Part shown: positions 49,592 through 58,548 of the stretch, piece by piece
How the letters are laid out: every line of letters starts with the position of its first letter
Position numbering within the stretch: the stretch's first letter is position 1
Origin: Photobacterium profundum SS9
GTDB taxonomy: Bacteria > Pseudomonadota > Gammaproteobacteria > Enterobacterales > Vibrionaceae
Length of the DNA stretch: 64,000 bases
Direction: 5' to 3'
Assembly: GCF_000196255.1 (NCBI RefSeq)
Contig: NC_006370.1
Location: forward strand, 464,187 to 528,186
Position numbers and translations under genes: made by a program
Notes under the pieces: generated by a model
The model's database searches: none
Told to the model about the DNA's origin: nothing
Seen by the model: only the letters and a program-made list of their open reading frames with translations

Positions 49592-49604
49592 TCTTTTTAG
49601 TTGT

Positions 49605-51113
49605 CTATTCGACGTTTTCGAGGCCTGCGCGGTTTAACAGGAACTGGACCAGTAATGGTACTGGACGACCGGTTGAACCTTTCTCTTTACCACCAACCCA
49701 AGCTGTACCCGCGATATCGAGGTGAGCCCAGTTATACTTTTTCGTAAAGCGTGATAAGAAACAACCAGCTGTAATTGTACCAGCGCCTGGTGAGCCAAGG
49801 TTTGCCATGTCGGCAAATGGGCTAGAAATTTGATCTTGGTATTCATCAGACATAGGTAAACGCCATGCGCGGTCACCAGATTGTTCAGATGCGTTAATCA
49901 ATTCGTGTGCAAGTGGGTTATGGTTACCCAGTAGTCCACTGATGTGATGACCAAGCGCGACAACACAAGCCCCAGTCAGGGTGGCTACATCGACAACACA
50001 ATCGGGATCAAAGCGTTCAACATACGTTAGCGCATCACAAAGTACTAACCGGCCTTCAGCATCGGTATTCAGTACTTCAACTGTTTTGCCTGACATCGTT
50101 GTAATTATATCACCAGGTCGATAAGCATTGCCGCCGGGCATATTTTCACAACCCGCAATAACACCAACCACATTAATCGGTAGATTTAGCTGCGCCAGTG
50201 ACTTCATTGCACCAAATACTGATGCTGCACCACACATATCGTATTTCATTTCATCCATTTGAGCGGATGGCTTAATTGAAATACCGCCTGAATCAAAGGT
50301 TAACCCTTTACCGATCAATACAATTGGCTTCGCGTCTGGATCGGCACTGCCTTTGTATTCAATGACTGACATCATGGCTTCATTTTTAGAGCCTTGACCT
50401 ACCGCAAGGTAAGATGTCATGCCAAGCTCTTTCATTTCCTGCTCACCAATAATTTTGGTGGTAACAGTGTCAAAATCATCAGCAAGGCGACGTGCTTGTG
50501 AGGCTAAATACGCTGGGTTAGCCACGTTTGGTGGCATATTGCCTAGATCTTTGCTCGCTTTAACACCTGATGCGACAGCAAGACCATGGGTAATAGCGCG
50601 TTCACCAAGCGACAGTTCACGACGTGTGGGTACATTAAAGACTAATTTACGTAGTGGTCGGCGAGTCTCTGGTTTGTTACTCTTGAACTGATTAAAGGTG
50701 TATAGGCTATCTTTTGTGGTTTCAACGGCCTGACGAACTTTCCAGTATGTATCGCGACCTTTTACATGCAGTTCAGTTAAAAAGCATACTGCTTCCATTG
50801 AACCAGTTTCATTTAACGTACTGATGGTCTTTTTGATAATTTGTTTGTATTGGCGCTCATCAAGTTCACGTTCTTTGCCACAACCAACCAATAATACTCG
50901 CTCTGAGAGTACGTTTGGTACATGGTGAAGCAGTAGCATTTGCCCCGGTTTACCTTCTAGGTCACCACGGCGTAATAAAGAGCTAATATAACCATCACTG
51001 ATTTTATCTAGCTGTTCGGCAATTGGAGAAAGTCGACGTGGTTCAAAGACGCCTACGACGATACAGGCACTGCGCTGTTTCTCGGGGCTGCCACTTTTTA
51101 CACTAAACTCCAT
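49605..51113 (-). CDS. pepA: Leucyl aminopeptidase (PepA)
   Basis: PepA is a hexameric two-metal aminopeptidase; in E. coli it also binds DNA in cer recombination and carAB control. The 502-residue protein (E. coli 503) has the M17 C-terminal catalytic domain with [17 protein letters not shown] (metal and catalytic Lys), [31 protein letters not shown] (signature) and [32 protein letters not shown] precedes the ATG. It is divergent from lptF, the conserved gammaproteobacterial arrangement, with 195 bases between them. Confidence 0.96.
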   Translation of the reverse strand: MEFSVKSGSPEKQRSACIVVGVFEPRRLSPIAEQLDKISDGYISSLLRRGDLEGKPGQMLLLHHVPNVLSERVLLVGCGKERELDERQYKQIIKKTISTLNETGSMEAVCFLTELHVKGRDTYWKVRQAVETTKDSLYTFNQFKSNKPETRRPLRKLVFNVPTRRELSLGERAITHGLAVASGVKASKDLGNMPPNVANPAYLASQARRLADDFDTVTTKIIGEQEMKELGMTSYLAVGQGSKNEAMMSVIEYKGSADPDAKPIVLIGKGLTFDSGGISIKPSAQMDEMKYDMCGAASVFGAMKSLAQLNLPINVVGVIAGCENMPGGNAYRPGDIITTMSGKTVEVLNTDAEGRLVLCDALTYVERFDPDCVVDVATLTGACVVALGHHISGLLGNHNPLAHELINASEQSGDRAWRLPMSDEYQDQISSPFADMANLGSPGAGTITAGCFLSRFTKKYNWAHLDIAGTAWVGGKEKGSTGRPVPLLVQFLLNRAGLENVE

Positions 51114-51308
51114 GCGTACTCCTACATCCTATTAAAGACAATTAATGCTAAATGTTAGATAATACCGCACTTATCTTGCTGGACCGCTTTTTCGGTATAG
51201 GATTAAAGTGCAGGCTAACAAATAGCCGAAAGATCAAAAAATAACTGATTTACCGAAAAACTATAGTGATTCCACTAAAAAAACAAGTTTTCTATGGGTA
51301 TATAACGC

Positions 51309-52409
51309 GTGATTATTGTTAGGTATTTGACTCGTGAGACATTAAAAAGCCAATTAGCCGTTTTATTTGTGCTTTTTTTGGTCTTTATCAGTCAGAAGTT
51401 TATTCGCATTCTAGCAGATGCAACCGATGGTTCGATCCCTGGTGATCTGATTTTGACCTTGATGGGGCTGTATATGCCATCAATGGCATTGTTGATGCTG
51501 CCTCTTAGCCTTTACATCGGTATTTTGCTGACTTTTGGTCGTCTTTACGCTGAAAGTGAAATCACAGTGATGAATGCAACAGGGATCGGAAATAAGTTTC
51601 TGATCCAGGCTGCATTATTGCTGGCGATGATTACCGGATCGGTTGCGGCATTTAATTCCTTGTGGCTAGCTCCATGGAGCTCAGAGCAAGAAACACAAGT
51701 CATGGAAAGAGTCGAATCTGATGTGGGGCTTGATTTATTGGTTAAAGGTCAATTTCAACCCGCCCCCGATGGTAAAGGGGTCGTTTTTGTTAATGATATT
51801 ACCGATAAAGGCAGCAAGCTCGAAAAAGTCTTTGTCGCTCAAATCGTTGCTCGTGACACCATGCGCCCCAGTGTGATGGTGGCAGAACGCGGCTATGTGA
51901 GTGAGTTAGATGATGGTCGTCAGGTACTCGATCTTAAAGATGGTACGCGTTATGAAGGCGTACCGACTCGGTTAGATTACTCTGTGACTGAGTTTGAAAA
52001 TTACCAAGCATTGATTGGTCAGCGCGCGATTCGTGAAAAAAACCGAGATTGGGATGCGTTACCCACTCCCACATTGATGCAACATTCCGAGTTAGCGGCA
52101 CGCGCTGAATTTCAGTGGCGTATATCAATGTTTTTATGTATCCCTTTATTAACGATGGTCGTTGTTCCTCTATCGTCAGTTAACCCTCGACAGGGGCGGT
52201 TTGCAAAACTCTTCCCTGCTGTATTGATCTATTTGGTTTATTTCTTAGCGATAAGTGCAGCGAAATCAGCAGTAGAAGATGGAAGTTTACCTTCGTATAT
52301 TGGTCTTTGGTCTATCAATGCTGCGATGTTTGTTGTGGCAATCGCATTAAACTCTTGGGATACCATGCCTATCCGAGTGTTAAAAGATAAATTACGGAGA
52401 CGCGGTTAA
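51309..52409 (+). CDS. lptF: LPS export ABC transporter permease LptF
   Basis: LptF with LptG and LptB extracts LPS from the inner membrane and pushes it onto the Lpt bridge. The 366-residue protein (E. coli 366) starts at GTG 51309 with VIIVRYLTRETLKSQLAVLFVLFL. It has the family ESEITVMNATGIG coupling region, a large periplasmic beta-jellyroll (about 130-260) and three C-terminal helices with VVPLSSVNPRQGRFAKLFPA. Its stop codon overlaps the lptG ATG by one base, so translation is coupled. Confidence 0.95.
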   Translation: MIIVRYLTRETLKSQLAVLFVLFLVFISQKFIRILADATDGSIPGDLILTLMGLYMPSMALLMLPLSLYIGILLTFGRLYAESEITVMNATGIGNKFLIQAALLLAMITGSVAAFNSLWLAPWSSEQETQVMERVESDVGLDLLVKGQFQPAPDGKGVVFVNDITDKGSKLEKVFVAQIVARDTMRPSVMVAERGYVSELDDGRQVLDLKDGTRYEGVPTRLDYSVTEFENYQALIGQRAIREKNRDWDALPTPTLMQHSELAARAEFQWRISMFLCIPLLTMVVVPLSSVNPRQGRFAKLFPAVLIYLVYFLAISAAKSAVEDGSLPSYIGLWSINAAMFVVAIALNSWDTMPIRVLKDKLRRRG

Positions 52410-53479
52410 TGTTTAAGATTTTAGATTGGTACATTGGCCGAACGATTATCGCAACAACGGCGTTAACGCTATCAACCTTGGTCGGGCTATCTGCCATCAT
52501 TAAATATGTTGAGCAGCTGCGTAAAATAGGTGACGGCACTTACGATCTATGGAAAGCATTGATTTATGTTTTGTTGAGCATGCCACGTGATATTGAAATG
52601 TTCTTCCCGATGGCGGTATTACTCGGTGCATTGATTGGCTTAGGCATGTTGGCGTCGAGTTCTGAATTGGTTGTTATGCAGGCTGCTGGTTTTTCTAAGC
52701 TTGATATTGGCTTATCTGTTTTAAAAACCGCAGTTCCTCTTATGCTTATAGTGATGGTGCTAGGGCAGTGGGGGGCACCTCAGGCACAAAAGTCGGCGCG
52801 AGAATTACGTGCTATTTGGACTTCAGGGGGCAATATACTTTCGGTTCAAAGTGGGGTGTGGGCTAAAGACGGCAACGATTTTATTTATATCGGTCGCGTG
52901 CATGAACAAAGTACTTTAAATGCGGTGAATATTTGGCAGTTTGATGATAAAAATACACTGTCTAAAATGGTCTTTGCGAAGTCTGCGTCTTTTACCGAGC
53001 AACAAGGTTGGTTGCTTGCTGATGTGACGGTAACCAATATTTCGAAAATACAGCAAACCAATACGAAGTTCGACACTCTGCCTTGGAAGACTTCGCTATC
53101 TCCTGACAAGTTAGCCATCGTGATGGTAAAGCCTGAAGAACTTGCGTTATCTGGTGTGTATGATTACGTCAGTTATTTAAAAGAATCGAAACAAGATGCA
53201 TCTCGTTATGAACTGGCGTTTTGGCGGAAGTTACTTCAACCGATTTCGATTGCCGTAATGATGTTGCTTGCATTGTCTTTTGTATTCGGCCCATTACGTT
53301 CGGTAACCATGGGGGCAAGGGTATTATCAGGTGTTATTTTTGGATTTACCTTTTACATATCGAACGAAGTCTTTGGACCAATGAGCCTTGTCTATCGACT
53401 ACATCCTGCGATTGGTGCTTTGGGGCCGAGCATCGTTTTCTTGTTTATTACGATTTATCTACTCAGACGTAAGTTATAG
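52409..53479 (+). CDS. lptG: LPS export ABC transporter permease LptG
   Basis: LptG is the partner permease of LptF. The 356-residue protein (E. coli 360) begins MFKILDWYIGRTIIATTALTLSTLVGLSAIIKYVEQLRKIGDGTYDLWKAL. It has SSELVVMQAAGFSKLDIG, a periplasmic domain, and C-terminal helices with LSFVFGPLRSVTMGARVLSG, FYISNEVFGPMSLVYRLHP and an LLRRKL end. It follows lptF with a one-base overlap. Its original terminator is split by an insertion sequence beginning 43 bases after its stop codon. Confidence 0.95.
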   Translation: MFKILDWYIGRTIIATTALTLSTLVGLSAIIKYVEQLRKIGDGTYDLWKALIYVLLSMPRDIEMFFPMAVLLGALIGLGMLASSSELVVMQAAGFSKLDIGLSVLKTAVPLMLIVMVLGQWGAPQAQKSARELRAIWTSGGNILSVQSGVWAKDGNDFIYIGRVHEQSTLNAVNIWQFDDKNTLSKMVFAKSASFTEQQGWLLADVTVTNISKIQQTNTKFDTLPWKTSLSPDKLAIVMVKPEELALSGVYDYVSYLKESKQDASRYELAFWRKLLQPISIAVMMLLALSFVFGPLRSVTMGARVLSGVIFGFTFYISNEVFGPMSLVYRLHPAIGALGPSIVFLFITIYLLRRKL

Positions 53480-53504
53480 TCAAAACGTCATACTATGTGA
53501 TGTG

Positions 53505-53522
53505 AAAAAAGGAGCCGACGGG
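53505..53522 (+). terminator. Left half of the former lptG terminator, split by an IS
   Basis: AAAAAAGGAGCCGACGGG ends at the IS boundary. Joined with CTCCTTTTTT at 55034-55043 it would form GGAGCC-GACG-GGCTCC with A and T runs, a complete bidirectional terminator. The nine bases 53514-53522 are the left copy of the target duplication. Confidence 0.85.
53514..53522. repeat. Target site duplication of the IS, left copy
   Basis: GCCGACGGG abuts the IS left end and is repeated exactly at 55025-55033 after its right end. Nine bases is the duplication length of IS4-family IS50 relatives. Confidence 0.95.
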
Positions 53523-53541
53523 CTGTCTCTTATACACAAAT

Positions 53542-53570
53542 CCCCAGTTTTTAAACTGGGGATTTTTTTT
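53542..53570 (+). terminator. Terminator inside the IS left end
   Basis: CCCCAGTTT (53542-53550) pairs with AAACTGGGG (53553-53561), followed by A and eight T. It would stop outside transcription from entering the transposase gene and can now serve as the lptG terminator. Confidence 0.82.
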
Positions 53571-53627
53571 GAACTTCATTTCAATATCACGATCTGATCC
53601 TTTGTTATTAAACTAAGGACGGTCATT

Positions 53628-55013
53628 ATGTATATTTCTACTCCTCAAGATTGGGCAACTTCTCTTTTTGGTCAGGCTAATTTAGGCGATCCAAGACGAA
53701 CAAAACGATTAGTTAAAGTGGCGACTAATCTTGCATTACACACAGGGGAATCTTTAGTGAAATCAAGCCAACAGCCAGCAGAGATTGAAGGCGCTTATCG
53801 CTTTATTCGCAACGAATCTATTCATGCTAATGATATTGCCGAAGCCGGATTTCAAACAACAACACAGAGGCTAACCGCCATGATTTATTGTTAGCGCTTG
53901 AAGATACAACGTCTCTTAACTATACCCATCGCGCTGTAAAAGAGCAGCTTGGTCATGTTAATGGTGGAAACAGAACTCGCGGTATTTATGCTCATTCCAT
54001 CTTGCTTTTCGCACCAACTAACCACCAAGTGGTTGGGTTAATTGAACAAATACGATGGACGCGAGATATAAAAACAAGAGGAAAACGTACACGTCATACA
54101 CAAACACCCTATAAAGAAAAAGAAAGTTATAAATGGGAACAGGCTTCGATAAATATGGCATCCCGCCTTGGTGAGACTATGCAGCAGGTTATATCTGTAT
54201 GTGATCGTGAAGCTGATATTTATGAATATTTGACGTATAAAACTCAAGAAAACCAACGTTTTGTTGTTCGTTCAATGCAAAGCCGTTGTATCGAAGAAAG
54301 TGGTAATAAGTTGTATGCTTTTTCAGACCAATTACGACCTGCAGGCAATCGAAAAATCTATATTCCACAAAAAGGAGGGCGGAAAGCGCGAGAGGTTATT
54401 CTTGATATCCGATTCTCAACCATTACTCTCAAAGTACCTGCCAATAAGAAAGGAAAAAGTATTCCACTTTATTATGTCGGGTGCGTAGAGCAAGGTGCAG
54501 GTGACAACGGATTAAGCTGGCACTTGATGACGTCAGAGCCTGTTACGAATAGAGAAGAAGCACTGAAAATCGTTCAGTATTATGAGCAACGTTGGTTGAT
54601 TGAGGACTATCACAAAGCTTGGAAAAGTGGTGGAACCCAAGTTGAGTCATTACGCATAGCAAAGCTATACCAATATTGAACGCATGGCCACAATACTCGC
54701 TTTCCTTGCTGCACGAATCTTACAACTGAAATTTATGGGGCAGAATATAAAAGCTGATGAAGAAAGTTGTGAGTCAGTCTTATCGCCTATTGGGTGGAAA
54801 TTACTTTGGTTAAAGCGGGAAAATAAACCATTACCAAATGAAGTCCCAAGTATTCGGTGGGCTTACCTAGCATTAGCTAAATTAGGAGGATGGAATGACA
54901 GTAAACGAACAGGACGAGCCGGTTGGCCCGTTCTGTGGGATGGATGGTTTAAATTACAAACCATCATTGAAGGCTATCATTTAGCACAATCTCTTGAATG
55001 CTTGGACTTGTGA
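53628..55013 (+). pseudogene. Frameshifted IS4-family (Tn5-like) transposase
   Basis: Three successive frames together cover a full Tn5-type transposase of about 460 residues. The first (53628-53894) has WATSLFGQANLGDPRRTKRLVKVA. The second (to 54679) has LALEDTTSLNYTHR (first Asp), VISVCDREADIYEYL (second Asp), RFVVRS and YYEQRWLIEDYHKAWKSG (Y-R-E-K motif with catalytic Glu). The third (to 55013) has NIERMATILAFLAARILQL and WAYLALAKLGGWNDSKRTGRAGW. Shifts lie near 53865 and 54668, both without an A6 or A-AAA-AAC type slippery site, so programmed shifting is unlikely. All DDE residues are present, but no intact reading frame is. Confidence 0.9.
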
Positions 55014-55024
55014 TCAAGAGACAG

Positions 55025-55033
55025 GCCGACGGG
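55025..55033. repeat. Target site duplication of the IS, right copy
   Basis: GCCGACGGG repeats 53514-53522 exactly and is directly followed by CTCCTTTTTT, the other half of the split terminator. Confidence 0.95.
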
Positions 55034-55059
55034 CTCCTTTTTTATGGCAATTACAACGA

Positions 55060-55551
55060 CTATCTAACTTCAGTGACAATCATTTCACATTCGGCCATCA
55101 GATCTTGAAAAGACTGTTTCGTTGTACTGAATGGGGATAGTAAGTTACCTAACCCAAACGCAGATGTTCCCATGCGAATGAACGCTTGCGTTAAACGAAT
55201 ATTAGAGCCGTCTGTATTCTGTAGACGTAGTTTCCATGCCCGCATTCCTAGTGTCTGTCCGCCCTTACACCAAAAGTAAGCGAAGAAGCTAATGACAACG
55301 GCAGCTAAATAAAAGCTGTAAATCAGACTCGCGACGGGGTGAGTACCAAGATAAGCACTTGCATCTTCGTACCCCGTGATATCTAAAATACCAAAATGCA
55401 ATAAAGTGGCAATCAACGCCATCACTACTCCACCTGCCAACATGAGTACAGCCGCGACGACTAAGCAGTCATATAGCCATGCCCCTAAGCGACGGAAAAT
55501 ACTAGGATATTGTTTTGACTGTTGAACATCCTTTGATTGTTTCTTTTTCAT
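55060..55551 (-). CDS. RDD family membrane protein
   Basis: The 163-residue protein has the RDD hallmark FRRLGAWLYDCLVVAAVLML (Arg and Asp in the first helix). A second helical pair contains FFAYFWCKGGQTLGMRAWKLRLQN (K-G-x-T-x-G-x-x-x-x-x-L-R motif), so three membrane segments are expected. Function in this family is not established; some members affect ion homeostasis. It converges on lptG, as often seen in Vibrionaceae. Its 3' end now faces the right end of the IS. Confidence 0.85.
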   Translation of the reverse strand: MKKKQSKDVQQSKQYPSIFRRLGAWLYDCLVVAAVLMLAGGVVMALIATLLHFGILDITGYEDASAYLGTHPVASLIYSFYLAAVVISFFAYFWCKGGQTLGMRAWKLRLQNTDGSNIRLTQAFIRMGTSAFGLGNLLSPFSTTKQSFQDLMAECEMIVTEVR

Positions 55552-55792
55552 GTTTGTACCAACCCACTTCCTGTTAGTGCGATATAAAGCGATTCAAGAA
55601 TTAGTGACGTGCCACTGCCTACTTTAAAAGCGATGAACCTGAATACTACCATTGCACTTCTTCTTTCAGCAGAGTTCTATTCATATTTTTCGATGTGTTA
55701 CTTTGTTTTGTTTTATTTATGAACGTATTATCTGGTGTTGACCAAATAAGAAACAATTGGTTTTTTATTGTTGATTTATACAGAATAAAGGC

Positions 55793-55820
55793 TTGCGTAT
55801 CAGTCTTGTATACGTATAAT
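55793..55820 (+). promoter_or_regulatory. Promoter of the tRNA-Leu gene
   Basis: A -35 TTGCGT (55793-55798) and -10 TATAAT (55815-55820) lie 16 bases apart, 12 bases before the tRNA 5' end. The remaining gap 55552-55792 shows no gene. Confidence 0.75.
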
Positions 55821-55831
55821 AAGTCGCATCT

Positions 55832-55916
55832 GCCCGAGTGGTGAAATTGGTATACACGACGGATTCAAAATCCGTTTCCTTCGGGAGTGTCGGTTCAAGT
55901 CCGACCTTGGGCACCA
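55832..55916 (+). tRNA. tRNA-Leu (anticodon CAA)
   Basis: An 85-base cloverleaf with encoded CCA. The acceptor GCCCGAG pairs with CTTGGGC. The anticodon stem ACGGA/TCCGT holds loop TTCAAAA with anticodon CAA for UUG. There is a long variable arm (TTCCTTCGGGAGT) typical of leucine tRNA and a T loop GGTTCAAGTCC. A promoter stands upstream and a terminator follows, so it is a single-tRNA unit. Confidence 0.97.
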
Positions 55917-55927
55917 GATAAAATGAT

Positions 55928-55956
55928 AAAGCCTCAACTTCGGTTGGGGCTTTGTT
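55928..55956 (+). terminator. Rho-independent terminator of tRNA-Leu
   Basis: GCCTCAAC (55931-55938) pairs with GTTGGGGC (55943-55950) across a stable TTCG loop, followed by TTTGTT. Confidence 0.85.
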
Positions 55957-56575
55957 GTATCTAGAGTAATCAAAAACGTACCTCTGTTTTCCTTTCTTGT
56001 TATCAACGCTTTTCACCTTCATCAGACTCACTTTATTAGCCTTAAAATCTTTACCATGGCCCATCTATGGTTCATCACATGCTGAATCTGTGCTCAACGT
56101 TCTCCGGTTCTAGCAAAATTACAAGCCAACATACCGAAGAATTTAGCCGTTAACCTTTTACGGTCGTTTCCTAGTGATTTTACGGTGCTCAATTAAATGC
56201 CAACAACTATTTATCCCGGTTGGTATAACCTGACAATAAAATTGTGCTTTGTTACTGAATATAAGAGAAAACAACCAAGATAGCGGCGGTGACTCGTATT
56301 CAGAAGGCCGGTAAGTTGTTACAGCAGCTATAATGTGTGTACCCATGCAGAGCAAGATGTTTATTTTAGCGAGAATTGAGTGGCTGGTAGTCATTGCTAC
56401 ACTGATTTCCCTCAATTAGATACGTTGAGTTCATTTGGGTATAAATGCCAGTAGTTGCCAGCCTGTAGTGAGGGTGATGTGCATATGCTGGCGAAATTTA
56501 TTAGCTTGAGGGCAAGGTGACATTTTACTTTGTCCATTACAAGGCAATGTGGATAAAACAAAGAGGAGAGAGGCA
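55957..56575. other. Gap of about 620 bases without a recognised gene
   Basis: Short frames here lack ribosome sites and similarity. At 56418-56444 the bases TACGTTGAGTTCATTTGGG run into GTATA, resembling a worn terminal piece of the dispersed repeat, and TTAGCGAGAATT near 56377 resembles an inner block. GAGGAGAGAGG at 56562-56573 is the ribosome site of the next gene. Confidence 0.35.
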
Positions 56576-56779
56576 ATGGCAGATGCAAACAACAATACGA
56601 CTAATTGGCCCGAGTTGGCAGGGGCATTGTATGACAAACTCACTGAGCGTCATGCTGAATTAACGTATGAATTTGACAAGATTGAGATCGGTGTACCCAG
56701 TAACACCGGAGACAAATCGGATCATTCGACTTGGACTGTCAATGGCAGCATCAGTATTCGAGGTCGAAACTTAGAGTAA
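56576..56779 (+). CDS. Small hypothetical protein
   Basis: I do not recognise this 67-residue protein. It starts MADANNNTTNWPELAGALYD after an excellent ribosome site (GAGGAGAGAGG) and contains LTYEFDKIEIGVPSN and WTVNGSISIRG, suggesting a small beta-rich acidic cytoplasmic protein. No signal peptide or membrane segment is visible. Only three bases separate its stop from the next ATG, so the two are probably one operon. Coding is supported by the ribosome site and operon spacing, not by homology. Confidence 0.6.
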   Translation: MADANNNTTNWPELAGALYDKLTERHAELTYEFDKIEIGVPSNTGDKSDHSTWTVNGSISIRGRNLE

Positions 56780-56782
56780 TAT

Positions 56783-57124
56783 ATGCTAAGTATTCATGGG
56801 GCGTTAGTCATGGAGGTGGATGACAAAACTATCCACCTCGTTGCCAATGAACAGACAATTACCCTTCATCTTAGTGATCCGACATTATTGATAGCGTGCC
56901 TTGAACTTGTGCGGGCATTGAAACTCAATTTTCGCTATTTGATAAGAGGGCTAGACTCGTCGTCATTATTTCGATTGATTATTACAGTGCCCAGTGGTGC
57001 CACTATCACTGTCACTGAGCGAATAGGGTGGCCTAAACGTTTTCTGCCTCTATCTATTGCGATCACTAATAAATCATATTGGGTAAAGATAGCGTCTAGC
57101 CTGTGGCAATGTTATCGGCGGTGA
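56783..57124 (+). CDS. Hypothetical protein, second gene of a two-gene unit
   Basis: I do not recognise this 113-residue protein, which begins MLSIHGALVMEVDDKTIHLV. It is rich in alternating hydrophobic beta-type strands (LVANEQTITLHL; LFRLIITVPSGATITVTERIGW), with one moderately hydrophobic helix (LLIACLELVRALKL). It lacks a strong ribosome site of its own and starts three bases after the upstream stop, so translational coupling is likely. A terminator follows at 57164. No function is proposed. Confidence 0.5.
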   Translation: MLSIHGALVMEVDDKTIHLVANEQTITLHLSDPTLLIACLELVRALKLNFRYLIRGLDSSSLFRLIITVPSGATITVTERIGWPKRFLPLSIAITNKSYWVKIASSLWQCYRR

Positions 57125-57163
57125 AGCATCGTGGTGGTTGTTTACTTACCAGTATTTGGCGTA

Positions 57164-57203
57164 TCGCCCGCATGACAGCAAGGCTATCATGTGGGCGAAT
57201 TTT
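57164..57203. terminator. Terminator between the hypothetical pair and the deacetylase gene
   Basis: TCGCCCGCATGA (57164-57175) pairs with TCATGTGGGCGA (57187-57198) with one wobble, followed by ATTTTTAG. It lies between convergent genes and may serve both. Confidence 0.75.
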
Positions 57204-57213
57204 TAGAGAACGG

Positions 57214-58503
57214 TTATTGCAATTTGGTGAATAACGTCGCTTCGGTGTTCGGTGTCCAGTCAGCTTGTGAGATATGAGCTGTATTGACGAGGTAACGCTC
57301 ATTCATATAAAGGACAATATCACCTTGGTTATAGCTGACGTTAAGCGTCCATACCGTTTTCGGCATGATGTTTAACCATAAGCTTGACGTTGACGATGGA
57401 GCCCAATCACCTTGTGCTACGTGCGCAACCACGGCGCGATAACTAATATCGTCATGAGTAACAAAATCACCTTCTGCGTAGCTATCACCTACCGCCCACT
57501 GTGGGGTGTAGTTATCTAGAGTATCAAATACATATCCAGCTTCTTTAGCTATTTTAAGGAATTTAGCTAGTTTAGGGATGTTTCTGGTAAAACCTTCGCC
57601 ACGCTTGCCATCTTCGTATAAGAAGGCATGAGTTAATACCACAACTTTATCGACGTGTTGTGGCGTATCACAAGGGAAGTTTTGCGACTTCGAGTTAACA
57701 GGCATAATGTTGGCAGGGGCACAAGAGTTCATCGCAGCATCAATGTAGCTTAAGAACTGCTCAGCTTCTGTAAGGCTGTTAGCTGGATTGGCAATTCCCC
57801 AGTTTTCTGGCGCCCAGTCAACATCCCAGCCGTGCATGATGTAGTTTTTATTGTTGAGAATATCAGCAACTTTTATCGATGCTTTTACACTGTTCGATGG
57901 GTTTTCAGGATCACAGATATAACCCGCTTCCCATGGTTTAAAGTCATCAGAGGTCGCACATAAACCATTACTCTGAAATTCTTTAGTTACCCGCCAGCTG
58001 TTAGTGTAAGGAAGGCGAGCAAGTTTAGCACCTTTATAATTTGGGTATGAATTTACATTCGGGATATATGATTCAATAACCGTTAAATTCTTATCAAACA
58101 TTGATGCATCATAAACAGCATCTTGGTAAGAGTCTATTTGGTGGTTACCTGTTGCATTACAAGCAGCGGCACTGTTATCACCATTAGTATCAACACAGTT
58201 ATGTACCATGTGATCGTAACTGTGGTTAGCAACAACGTGTCCAGTATCTAGCATGTACTGAAGTGCTTCTAACGACTTTCCTTCGTTTTCATCGCCGATC
58301 CCATCAAGGTGCCAAGCATTTACATAAAACGTACCTTTTACATTGGCTTTATTTAACTCGTCAAGAATGGGAATTGTTGCATCAACAGTTCCATCATCAA
58401 AAGTAAGATAAATCGTTCCTTTCGGGGTTGCTTGAACTGCCATTGAGGCTGTTAGGATTGCACCTGTGCACAATACAGATAACAGTGTTTTTTGTAGTTT
58501 CAT
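57214..58503 (-). CDS. Secreted chitin-oligosaccharide (chitin disaccharide) deacetylase
   Basis: The 429-residue protein resembles the Vibrio chitin-oligosaccharide deacetylase that converts GlcNAc2 to GlcNAc-GlcN. A signal peptide (MKLQKTLLSVLCTGAILTASMAVQA) precedes a carbohydrate esterase 4 domain: TIYLTFDDGTVD (catalytic Asp and metal Asp), VANHSYDHM (metal His pair) and VVLTHAFLYED late. Two C-terminal chitin-binding repeats of CBM5/12 type follow (about 333-380 and 384-429; WAVGDSYAEGDFVTHDDISYRAVVAHVAQGDWAP and its partner). ATG at 58503 gives the clean signal peptide. It is divergent from the chitobiose-type PTS remnants, matching the Vibrio locus layout as I remember it. Confidence 0.9.
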   Translation of the reverse strand: MKLQKTLLSVLCTGAILTASMAVQATPKGTIYLTFDDGTVDATIPILDELNKANVKGTFYVNAWHLDGIGDENEGKSLEALQYMLDTGHVVANHSYDHMVHNCVDTNGDNSAAACNATGNHQIDSYQDAVYDASMFDKNLTVIESYIPNVNSYPNYKGAKLARLPYTNSWRVTKEFQSNGLCATSDDFKPWEAGYICDPENPSNSVKASIKVADILNNKNYIMHGWDVDWAPENWGIANPANSLTEAEQFLSYIDAAMNSCAPANIMPVNSKSQNFPCDTPQHVDKVVVLTHAFLYEDGKRGEGFTRNIPKLAKFLKIAKEAGYVFDTLDNYTPQWAVGDSYAEGDFVTHDDISYRAVVAHVAQGDWAPSSTSSLWLNIMPKTVWTLNVSYNQGDIVLYMNERYLVNTAHISQADWTPNTEATLFTKLQ

Positions 58504-58548
58504 ATATATCTCACTATTCAAATTGAATCGTTGGTGAATTAAAAACAA

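Larger units (their letters stand above)
53523..55024 (+). mobile_element. IS50/Tn5-like insertion sequence of the IS4 family (1502 bp)
   Basis: The left end CTGTCTCTTATACACAA nearly equals the outside end of IS50 (CTGACTCTTATACACAA), and the right end on the minus strand is CTGTCTCTTGATCACAA, very like the IS50 inside end. A perfect 9-base target duplication GCCGACGGG flanks it. One transposase gene fills the element, though it is frameshifted. Length is close to IS50 (about 1.53 kb). The perfect duplication suggests recent insertion. Confidence 0.95.

Noticed and set aside
53860..53894. Programmed ribosomal frameshift in the transposase
   Set aside because: No slippery heptamer or A run is seen at the junction, IS50 relatives use one continuous frame, and a second shift follows downstream.
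55765..56064. Minus-strand frame of 99 codons across the tRNA-Leu gene
   Set aside because: It is antisense to the tRNA and its terminator, lacks a ribosome site, and shows the familiar spurious peptide produced by tRNA-Leu complements.
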